Source: Candidatus Coatesiibacteriota bacterium (GTDB lineage: Bacteria > RBG-13-66-14 > B26-G2). Taken from it: 5,515 bases of DNA. The first letter of the stretch is position 1. Every line of letters begins with the position of its first letter. A program made the position numbers and the translations under genes. Location: NCBI GenBank assembly GCA_003647715.1, contig QMNJ01000106.1, positions 1 to 5,515 of the forward strand, given 5' to 3'. Shown in pieces: positions 1-5,495 of this stretch. Under the pieces are notes generated by a model that saw only the letters and a list, made by a program, of their open reading frames with translations, was not told the origin of the DNA and made no database searches.

Positions 1-39
1 ACTGACTAGGAGAAAGGGACAGAGGAATAGCAAGAGACT

Positions 40-1047
40 ATGCCTGAGACCAGTATTGAGGAGGATAATGCTGATTTCGCGCTTGACTTCCTACAAGCAG
101 AGGCGGTCTATTCACCAGGTTTTAAGTCCGGTGTTGGTAGCAGTATATACTTCACCGATATGCTCTCGGACCAGCACTTGGTGGTCTCCCTCAGCAACAC
201 CGCCAGAAGCTGGAGCGAACTCCTGAAGCGAATGAACGCAGGCGTCGCCTACTACAATCTCTCTAGGAGGGTAAACTATGGTCTCGGTGCCTTCCACTAT
301 TACTACGATTACTACGATGCCTTCGGCTATTACAAGTATACAGAACACCTATATGGAGGAAGCGGAACCGTGATTATCCCTGTGAACAGGTTCTATCGGT
401 TTGAGGTTGGAACGATGATATATCGGCTTCACAGAAGGGACGATATTGAGAAACTTAATACGAATATCACATCAAACTATGTGTCTTTCGTCAAGGACAC
501 TTCACTCTGGGTCTCCACTGGTCCCATAGAAGGAGCAAGATACAACATTACAATAGGAAATAATATGGACATAAACAAGTGGAAGAAAAGATATATGGTC
601 TATTCATTTGACTTCAGGAAGTATTTTCGCCTGAGCAGAATGAGTGCTTATGCTGTGAGAGCGATTTTCTTAGCCAACAATGGAGACGATGCCGAGACCA
701 TATACTTTGGTGGTAGCTTGGGTATGCGTGGATATAAATTCTATGAATTCTCAGGTAAAAAGCTCTTTCTCGTAAATCAAGAAGTAAGATTTCCCATCAT
801 TGATGAGATTCATCTTCGGCTGCCGTTTGGTGATACGAGTTTGGGAACTATAAGGGGTGCATTGTTCATAGATGTCGGAAGTGCATGGGACGACAAGATA
901 TCTAAGTTGAAGGGCTCATTCGGTCTGGGCTTGAGATGGAGTTTAGGCGGTTTCGTGGTCTTCCGCCTGGATATAGCCAAGAAGACCGACTTTCATTCCA
1001 TATCTGAAGACACCCCGATAAGGTTCTTTATCGGATATGACTACTGA
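40..1047 (+). CDS. Omp85/BamA-like surface-antigen beta-barrel domain, probably missing its N-terminal part
   Basis: The 335-residue product looks like the C-terminal outer-membrane barrel of the Omp85 / bacterial surface antigen (D15, Bac_surface_Ag) superfamily. Seen directly: alternating amphipathic strands throughout, the lineage-typical opening (ADFALDF at 11-17, then FTDMLSDQHLVVSLSNTA at 38-55), a GPIEGARY segment (161-168), the superfamily-type GGSLGMRGY motif at 224-232 (RGY loop), NQEVRFPI (246-253), FIDVGSAWDD (276-285) and a terminal aromatic residue (Tyr335), as expected of barrels inserted by the BAM machinery. Such barrels normally follow POTRA repeats or, in many candidate phyla, a TolB/WD40-like beta-propeller. 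Neither is present, nor is a signal peptide, so the product as read could not be exported. TAG codons in the same frame at 7-9 and 28-30 close the frame upstream. The start at 40 has only a weak, distant AGAGGA (21-26), so I regard it as nominal. It could be the tail of a frameshifted or truncated gene. Family call fairly sure; exact role unknown. Confidence 0.8.
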   Translation: MPETSIEEDNADFALDFLQAEAVYSPGFKSGVGSSIYFTDMLSDQHLVVSLSNTARSWSELLKRMNAGVAYYNLSRRVNYGLGAFHYYYDYYDAFGYYKYTEHLYGGSGTVIIPVNRFYRFEVGTMIYRLHRRDDIEKLNTNITSNYVSFVKDTSLWVSTGPIEGARYNITIGNNMDINKWKKRYMVYSFDFRKYFRLSRMSAYAVRAIFLANNGDDAETIYFGGSLGMRGYKFYEFSGKKLFLVNQEVRFPIIDEIHLRLPFGDTSLGTIRGALFIDVGSAWDDKISKLKGSFGLGLRWSLGGFVVFRLDIAKKTDFHSISEDTPIRFFIGYDY

Positions 1048-1061
1048 TTCCGAACTTTTTT
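1031..1061 (+). terminator. weak candidate terminator of the barrel gene
   Basis: TCGGA (1031-1035) can pair with TCCGA (1049-1053) around a 13-base loop, followed after two bases by six T residues (1056-1061). The stem is only five base pairs and starts inside the coding region, so this is a marginal intrinsic terminator. Its only support is its position between two convergent genes. No T-run follows the equivalent hairpin on the minus strand. Confidence 0.2.
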
Positions 1062-1064
1062 CTG

Positions 1065-3254
1065 TTAAAGTCCGATATTGAAATCACCCTTCAGGAAAAG
1101 AATCCTTCCCAATAGCGGTTTCCCAGGTGCGGAGTATTCCCTCCACTCATTATAGGCGAGGTAGATATGGGAGCCCTTATAGTAATTGTAACCAATCAGT
1201 GCGTTTACAGTCCAGGTATTATCAAGACCACTTGATTGCAGAAATGTTCTCATGAACAGGTTATGTGTTATCTGATAGTTCCATTTGACAATGAATATCC
1301 ATATATTTTCTACTGGCTTATACCTCACCAGTTCGTTCTCAAAACCATAATAATATTCCTTTCTCTTCTTCAAGCGTTCATAATCCACGCCCAACTCAAT
1401 GGCAAGGCGGGAGGTAACCTTAAATGAACTTGCCATACTGATGTAGTCCATATCCCACCTGTAGTGTTTACCGAAGGTGTAATCAAAGTAGGTTGAAGAC
1501 CACTCAAGCATATTATACCCGCATAAGAAGTAATGATAATGGTTCTTCAATGTCTCTCGGTATAAACCGCTCTCCAAAACACGCATATTCCTTGAGAAGT
1601 CATATACCAACTCTATCCCATTTAGAAAACGCACTCCCACCTGACCCTCTTGTTCCCACATAGCATCCCTACCCTTATGGTCCTTATAGTAATCACCATA
1701 ACCATAAAGGTATATCATCTCCATACCCTTAGCATAGGGCCAGAAATCATACTCAATCCCGTTCCAGAAACCCCTGGCGTCATCATAAGGGATATAACCG
1801 GTCTCACACTCACCGAATCTATCTGCTATATCCTCATAACCTGCAGAAAATGAGAGGTCACTAGAATTCCTGTAAGCCGATAATGAAAAAGATGTCAATC
1901 TGTTCTCAAATTCTGGCTTATCCATAACAGCCACCTGAAAATCAAATGTGGCAATATCACCAGCAGAGTATTTTGTATCCACCCCCATTACAGTAGTTCT
2001 CTCATTCTTCCTCCTCCTGTCTACGCCGGTAAAGCCAAGTGCCATATCGTGCCTGATGTCGTATGCGGTTCTCAACACCGCAAAGTTGTAGTATGGGGCA
2101 TCAGTCCTCTTCATAAGTCGAGCTTCATTAGCCCTGACATCCATCACATAATATGATAGTCCTCCCATCCATCCTGTAAACTTACCGCCCCATTTTATCT
2201 TACCAATCCTCCTGGAATAGAAAAGTTGAATAGGGGTATCAAAGTGCTCCTGCCCATTGAGGAAGAATGGTCTCTTCTCTGGATAGTATAGTTCCTTACT
2301 GGGGTCAAGGTTTATTTCATCGGGGTCTGCTTCAATCTGGGCGAAATCCGGATTGACAGTTCCCGAAAAGGTCATAGTTGGTATAATCCTTGACTGAAAA
2401 TCCACCCCCACTCCTAGCTCCCTTCCCCTCTCCTCCTCGGTCTTCCAGTCAATTTCGCCTGAAGCATAAGGTTGTATGTCAAGCGTTGGACTCCTATCTA
2501 TATTACGCTTCAATATCATGGTTCCATATCTTGAGACATTATACAGGTCACCTCCGGTGTCCCTCCAGATGGTCTGGTCGCCTTGTTTTCTATCAAGCCG
2601 GAAGAAGTTAATCCCCCACTCCTTCTCTTCCTTCATCTCAAACATCAGTGCTCTGAACGGTATGGCAATCTCAGCCACCCAGCCCTCATCATTAATCTGT
2701 GTTGCAGAATACCATACACAATCCCAATTTTCATTTATCAACTCACCGTCCTTTGCCACATACCCATCCATCTGAACATTTTCAGGTGTCACCCCGAAGT
2801 AATAGGCGCTTGACCTATCACAGTTGGTGTCTATAATGACCTGTATATGGTCGTCATACCAAAGCGATGAATCCCTTACCAGAAGGTCTGCAACAATCTC
2901 ATCTACATCCTCTTTATAACACTCAAAGGCGAAGTAGATGAACTTATCGTCGTATGCGGTATAAACGATGGTCGGCTCAAGCGCCGGAAACTCGCCTAAA
3001 TCACGGTAAACGAATCCATCCGCTATCGCCGAAGGCGTCCTCTTCGCCATCTCCCAGCATGAATCGTCAAGATAACCATCTATTGTTGGTTTATGAGGTG
3101 TATAGACAGGGTAAATCCGGTAGACATAACTACTGGGTATTCTATTCAACCGAACATCATATCTATCGGTTAATGAGCCGTAGACGGAACCGAAGAATAC
3201 ACTAAATACAGAGATTAGACAGAAAAACTCTCTCATTATCTCAATGAATTGCAT
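1065..3254 (-). CDS. secreted CBM9-like / DUF5916 outer-membrane beta-barrel protein
   Basis: This 729-residue protein has the usual architecture and length of the DUF5916 family. A signal peptide (hydrophobic core at about 10-24, likely cleavage near VYG-S, 24-27) is followed by a carbohydrate-binding family 9-like domain (about 52-250). That domain shows PTIDGYLDDSCW (56-67), a strand with DDHIQVIID (134-142) and GWVAEIAIPF (191-200). The DUF5916 region follows, with its hallmark NPDFAQIEADP (301-311), YYPEKRPFFLNG (323-334) and FYSRRIG (345-351), then many amphipathic aromatic-rich strands to the C-terminus. Family knowledge places DUF5916 as an outer-membrane barrel; the function is not established, and the CBM9-like domain does not prove sugar binding. 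Two starts compete: Met1 (3254), preceded by AGAGATGG about 10 bases upstream, and Met7 (3236), which gives a more typical signal peptide but has no well-spaced ribosome binding site. The gene follows the DUF1385 gene by 30 bases and ends with TAA. The C-terminal residue is Leu rather than the aromatic usual for barrels. Confidence 0.9.
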   Translation of the reverse strand: MQFIEIMREFFCLISVFSVFFGSVYGSLTDRYDVRLNRIPSSYVYRIYPVYTPHKPTIDGYLDDSCWEMAKRTPSAIADGFVYRDLGEFPALEPTIVYTAYDDKFIYFAFECYKEDVDEIVADLLVRDSSLWYDDHIQVIIDTNCDRSSAYYFGVTPENVQMDGYVAKDGELINENWDCVWYSATQINDEGWVAEIAIPFRALMFEMKEEKEWGINFFRLDRKQGDQTIWRDTGGDLYNVSRYGTMILKRNIDRSPTLDIQPYASGEIDWKTEEERGRELGVGVDFQSRIIPTMTFSGTVNPDFAQIEADPDEINLDPSKELYYPEKRPFFLNGQEHFDTPIQLFYSRRIGKIKWGGKFTGWMGGLSYYVMDVRANEARLMKRTDAPYYNFAVLRTAYDIRHDMALGFTGVDRRRKNERTTVMGVDTKYSAGDIATFDFQVAVMDKPEFENRLTSFSLSAYRNSSDLSFSAGYEDIADRFGECETGYIPYDDARGFWNGIEYDFWPYAKGMEMIYLYGYGDYYKDHKGRDAMWEQEGQVGVRFLNGIELVYDFSRNMRVLESGLYRETLKNHYHYFLCGYNMLEWSSTYFDYTFGKHYRWDMDYISMASSFKVTSRLAIELGVDYERLKKRKEYYYGFENELVRYKPVENIWIFIVKWNYQITHNLFMRTFLQSSGLDNTWTVNALIGYNYYKGSHIYLAYNEWREYSAPGKPLLGRILFLKGDFNIGL

Positions 3255-3258
3255 TAAT

Positions 3259-3267
3259 AATATACCA
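3259..3267 (-). promoter_or_regulatory. candidate extended -10 promoter before the DUF5916 gene
   Basis: Read on the minus strand, TGG-TATATT fits the extended -10 pattern (TGn plus a TATAAT-like hexamer). No convincing -35 box lies 16-18 bases upstream. Transcription would begin near 3252, inside the first candidate ATG of the DUF5916 gene, which would force use of the second ATG (3236). AT-rich intergenic DNA yields such matches by chance, so this is tentative. Confidence 0.3.
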
Positions 3268-3284
3268 TCTCTACAATATATTGA

Positions 3285-4241
3285 CTACTCTTCTTGCTCC
3301 TCTAAAATAAGGTCATCCCTCTCCTTTATATTCTCGTTAAGCAGTATCTTAATCGACTCACCCGCCACTTCTAATTGACCTCTGTCCGGCTCCCTGGTTG
3401 TTATCAACTGTGTAAAAAGCCCCGGATAGGTCAATACCTTCACCAAGATATTATCTGGATATCTGCTCGCCAGTTTGATTATCTCATAGGCAAGACCCGC
3501 TATCACCGGTATGAGCAGGACCCTTATCAGTATGTTCAGGGCTATGCTTATAGGTCCTGTGAGAGAGAACACCACAGTGTGGACTATTATCAACAGCAAT
3601 AAAATTACAATCAAGAATGATGTCCCACACCTGGGATGAAATCTACTCTTCCCAATGGTGCTCTCAATATCAATATCGCCTCCACTCTCATAAGCCGCAA
3701 TTGTCTTATGCTCTGCTCCGTGATACTCAAATACACGCCTAATCTCCTTGCTCAATGATATTACCCATATATACCCTAATACCATTGCAATCCTGAATAT
3801 GCCGTCAATGACATTAAATGTGAACTGCCCCTTTGCAAAACCGGTGAACCTCTGGATGAGATAGGTGAACAGATATGGAAGCCCCACAAAGAACGCCAGT
3901 CCGAATATTATAGATACAACAATTACAAAACCATAGGACGAGCCCTTCAGCTCCTTCTCGCCCTCATCCCGCATTGCTACATTTGACGAGAATGTTAAAG
4001 CATCCAGACCTACCTTGAGTGAATGAAACAGCGCCACGGTCCCCCTCACTATAGGTATCTTCATTAGACCGCCTCTCACCCACTCCGGGAGGGGTGCCTT
4101 CTTATACGCAATACTACCGTCCTTCCTGCGGACAACAACCGCATAGGAGGTCTTTGACCTCATCATCACACCCTCAATGACCGCCTGCCCTCCCAGTGGG
4201 TCCAATTGCTTCTCTCTCTTATCCACAACCGTATCCCTCAT
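3285..4241 (-). CDS. YqhQ / DUF1385 family membrane protein (predicted metal-dependent enzyme)
   Basis: This 318-residue product matches the DUF1385 family (Bacillus YqhQ, COG3872) over its whole usual length. Family-type motifs in order are GGQAVIEGVMMR (17-28), RGTVALFHSLKVG (66-78), FEYHGAEHKTIAAYE (171-185), HPRCGTSFL (202-210) and YPGLFTQLITTREP (272-285). Membrane segments are likely at about 103-126, 145-165, 208-226 and 232-252, and the C-terminus (303-318) is strongly charged. His174, His178, His202 and Cys205 sit in the two best-conserved motifs next to membrane helices, and a metal site there is an inference consistent with the 'predicted metal-dependent enzyme' label. No biochemical function is established for the family. 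The start is well supported: GAGGAG lies five bases upstream, inside the last codons of thyX, and the two genes are two bases apart, so they are probably translationally coupled. The gene ends in TAG. Confidence 0.93.
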   Translation of the reverse strand: MRDTVVDKREKQLDPLGGQAVIEGVMMRSKTSYAVVVRRKDGSIAYKKAPLPEWVRGGLMKIPIVRGTVALFHSLKVGLDALTFSSNVAMRDEGEKELKGSSYGFVIVVSIIFGLAFFVGLPYLFTYLIQRFTGFAKGQFTFNVIDGIFRIAMVLGYIWVISLSKEIRRVFEYHGAEHKTIAAYESGGDIDIESTIGKSRFHPRCGTSFLIVILLLLIIVHTVVFSLTGPISIALNILIRVLLIPVIAGLAYEIIKLASRYPDNILVKVLTYPGLFTQLITTREPDRGQLEVAGESIKILLNENIKERDDLILEEQEE

Positions 4242-4243
4242 TC

Positions 4244-4945
4244 TTACTCCTCTTCATACCAAGGGGGTCTATAAGGGTCACCACAGGTCATATCGCCCTC
4301 GGGACAGGGACCATAAGCACACGATGGCGCAGAGAGCCTGAATACAGAGGGCACTATCTCTGATAATATCTCACCCACCATTATGGCAACTTCCCTTATC
4401 TCCCACTGCGCCCTCCTGCACAACCTCAACCTAAGAAAGTGCATTAACTCACGCGCATTCATTGTGAATATAATGCGTGTAGCACTCGCATTGGGCAGAA
4501 CGAACCTCGCATCCTCAGACGGAACCCCCGCCTCCCTCAACTCCCGATATAATTTAAATGTCTCCGCAATATGCTCTCTAAATCTCTTATCCAACTCATC
4601 ATCCTCAGCTATTGTTGGTGGAATAATATACCTCAAACCCTCAAAGTCCACATACCTCTGGCTCTGCTGTGAATATGAAGCAATTCTGTGCCTGACCAAC
4701 TGGTGCGAGCAAGCCCTGGAGATGCCGTCAATGAGGAAGGTGAAAGAGATATGTTCTATTACCGATAGATGACCACGCCTTATCACCCGCCTGATGACCT
4801 CTCTCATCGTCTCAGGGGATACCACACTATCCGCCTCTTTCTCCTTATAGCATACCCTAATCGCCTTTATTATCACACTCTCTGGCTCAGGTGTATAAGA
4901 AATAAGCCGCACAGAGATACCTGTGGGGCTTACACTTTCTTCCAT
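4244..4945 (-). CDS. thyX: flavin-dependent thymidylate synthase ThyX
   Basis: ThyX makes dTMP from dUMP using methylene-tetrahydrofolate, with FAD and NAD(P)H as reductants, in the cytoplasm; it replaces the ThyA/dihydrofolate reductase route. The 233-residue product carries the diagnostic ThyX motif RHRxxSxxxxSxR as RHRIASYSQQSQR (85-97). Also present are GHLSVIEH (58-65) with the conserved His/Glu of the folate/FAD region, and NARELMHFLRLRLC (163-176) followed by RAQWEIR (178-184), which contributes substrate-binding residues. Length is normal for the family. The tail carries Cys209, Cys214 and Cys221 in SCAYGPCPEGDMTCG (208-222), an extension seen in some ThyX lineages that is not part of the known catalytic site. 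The ATG at 4945 lies nine bases after the rpmE stop, with AAGGG some 13 bases upstream in rpmE, so the ribosome binding site is poor. A GTG at Val12 is a less likely alternative start. The gene lies in one operon with rpmE and the DUF1385 gene. Confidence 0.97.
   Translation of the reverse strand: MEESVSPTGISVRLISYTPEPESVIIKAIRVCYKEKEADSVVSPETMREVIRRVIRRGHLSVIEHISFTFLIDGISRACSHQLVRHRIASYSQQSQRYVDFEGLRYIIPPTIAEDDELDKRFREHIAETFKLYRELREAGVPSEDARFVLPNASATRIIFTMNARELMHFLRLRLCRRAQWEIREVAIMVGEILSEIVPSVFRLSAPSCAYGPCPEGDMTCGDPYRPPWYEEE
4247..4252 (-). promoter_or_regulatory. ribosome binding site of the DUF1385 gene, inside the end of thyX
   Basis: Minus-strand GAGGAG overlaps the last two Glu codons of thyX and lies immediately before its TAA stop, with a five-base spacer to the ATG at 4241. 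It fixes the start of the DUF1385 gene. A ribosome terminating on thyX would cover this site, which points to translational coupling. Confidence 0.7.
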
Positions 4946-4954
4946 AAGAGATTT

Positions 4955-5176
4955 CTATCCCTTCTTCGCTTCTCTGGTTGATTTACCGTATTTCTTGCGA
5001 TACCTTTCCACCCTTCCTGCGGTGTCAACCAGTTTCTGCTTGCCCGTGAAGAATGGATGGCAGGCAGAACATATCTCAATCTTTATGTTCTTCTTCGTTG
5101 AGCGGGTCTTTATAACATTACCACAGGCACAGGTAATGGTGGTCTCCTCATAAACTGGATGTATGTCCTTCTTCAT
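4955..5176 (-). CDS. rpmE: 50S ribosomal protein L31 (zinc-binding type)
   Basis: L31 bridges the large-subunit central protuberance and the small-subunit head. The 73-residue product starts MKKDIHPVY, the family-typical opening. It holds the four zinc ligands of the C+ form, Cys16 and Cys18 (CAC) and Cys36 and Cys39 (CSAC), followed by HPFFTGKQKLVDTAGRVERY (40-59), the classic L31 core. The lysine-rich tail (60-73) makes it slightly longer than the E. coli protein. Because this is the zinc-binding paralogue, it would be the form favoured when zinc is plentiful; no zinc-independent copy is visible here. The start at 5176 is preceded by AAAAGG with about ten bases of spacing. It lies 28 bases after the 3' end of tRNA-Ala and nine bases before thyX, so it is probably expressed from the same transcript after tRNA excision. 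It ends in TAG. Confidence 0.98.
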   Translation of the reverse strand: MKKDIHPVYEETTITCACGNVIKTRSTKKNIKIEICSACHPFFTGKQKLVDTAGRVERYRKKYGKSTREAKKG

Positions 5177-5204
5177 AATATCACTACCTTTTACAAATAA
5201 CTAC

Positions 5205-5277
5205 TGGAGATGACCGGACTCGAACCGGTGACCTACTGCGTGCAAGGCAGTCGCTCTCCCACCTGAGCTACATCCCC
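5205..5277 (-). tRNA. tRNA-Ala (anticodon TGC)
   Basis: On the minus strand the 73 bases fold into a full cloverleaf. The acceptor stem GGGGATG pairs with CATCTCC, including a G3-T70 (G-U) pair, the classical alanine identity element. The D arm is GCTC/GAGC, the anticodon stem ACTGC/GCAGT is perfect, the anticodon loop CTTGCAC gives anticodon TGC, the variable loop has five bases (AGGTC), and the T arm is ACCGG-TTCGAGT-CCGGT. The discriminator base is A. The next bases are GTAG, so CCA is not encoded and must be added by a nucleotidyltransferase. The gene begins three bases after the stop codon of the upstream small gene and ends 28 bases before rpmE, all on the same strand, so it is probably released from a mixed mRNA-tRNA transcript. 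Confidence 0.98.
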
Positions 5278-5280
5278 CGT

Positions 5281-5478
5281 TCAATGAAACCTATAATAGT
5301 ATAACATAACGAAGAGTGCAATAAAAAATCCAGCATAGACGAGAAGGCGTATGGTAAGATTTGTTCTTGATGCTTGCTGTCGATACTTCGCCTCCCTTAT
5401 CTCCTCCTGCTCCATCCGCCTCAATTTACGCTCCAGATTGCTTACTCTTCTCTCCAGGTCCTCAATTTTGTCCTTCAT
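5281..5478 (-). CDS. small coiled-coil protein with one C-terminal membrane helix
   Basis: I do not recognise a family for this 65-residue protein. Seen directly: residues 1-30 are rich in Glu, Arg and Lys, with hydrophobic residues Ile5, Leu8, Val12, Leu15, Leu19 and Met22 spaced 3-4-3-4-3, a clean parallel coiled-coil heptad register. A basic/polar linker (31-44) is followed by a hydrophobic stretch at about 43-62 ending in YYYRFH. The arrangement suggests a tail-anchored inner-membrane protein with its oligomerising helix in the cytoplasm (positive residues Arg38 and Arg44 precede the helix); this topology is inference. It resembles short DivIC/FtsL-like or septum-associated proteins only in general shape, with the order of segments reversed, so I assign no function. 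It is the first gene of the minus-strand block. There is no Shine-Dalgarno, but a -10 element lies eight bases upstream. That it is a real gene is supported by its tight fit before the tRNA and the regular heptads. Confidence 0.75.
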   Translation of the reverse strand: MKDKIEDLERRVSNLERKLRRMEQEEIREAKYRQQASRTNLTIRLLVYAGFFIALFVMLYYYRFH

Positions 5479-5486
5479 AACGATTA

Positions 5487-5495
5487 ATTATAACA
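5487..5495 (-). promoter_or_regulatory. extended -10 promoter at the head of the minus-strand operon
   Basis: Minus-strand TGT-TATAAT is a perfect consensus -10 hexamer with the TGn extension. The -35 position would fall at about 5510-5515 (GAATAT), which is not a match, but extended -10 promoters can do without one. Only eight bases separate the hexamer from the ATG at 5478, so transcription would start about two bases upstream of the start codon. That predicts an essentially leaderless mRNA, consistent with the lack of a Shine-Dalgarno there. Confidence 0.55.

Noticed and set aside
112..348. A 78-codon minus-strand open frame inside the Omp85 barrel gene.
   Set aside because: It mirrors the Tyr/Asp-rich coding repeats of the barrel (giving runs of Ile and Val) and is antisense to conserved barrel motifs.
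1050..1075. A second hairpin, ACTTT (1054-1058) with AAAGT (1067-1071), considered as a bidirectional terminator between the convergent genes.
   Set aside because: Five A/T-rich pairs, a mismatch and two more pairs around an eight-base loop, with the T-run in the loop rather than after the stem.
2390..2813. Plus-strand open frames of 70-99 codons opposite the DUF5916 gene.
   Set aside because: They lie entirely antisense to a well-supported gene, overlap each other in different frames, and show no recognisable domain.
4383..4772. A 129-codon plus-strand open frame opposite thyX.
   Set aside because: It is the antisense shadow of the ThyX catalytic core; its Leu/Ser/Cys-rich sequence has no domain or ribosome binding site.
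4923..5153. A plus-strand open frame opposite rpmE.
   Set aside because: The minus strand here is unambiguous L31 with all four zinc cysteines; the opposite frame shows no family features.
5167..5175. A TGn-TATTAT-like match on the minus strand next to the rpmE start codon, considered as an rpmE promoter.
   Set aside because: It overlaps the start codon itself, so transcription would begin inside the gene.
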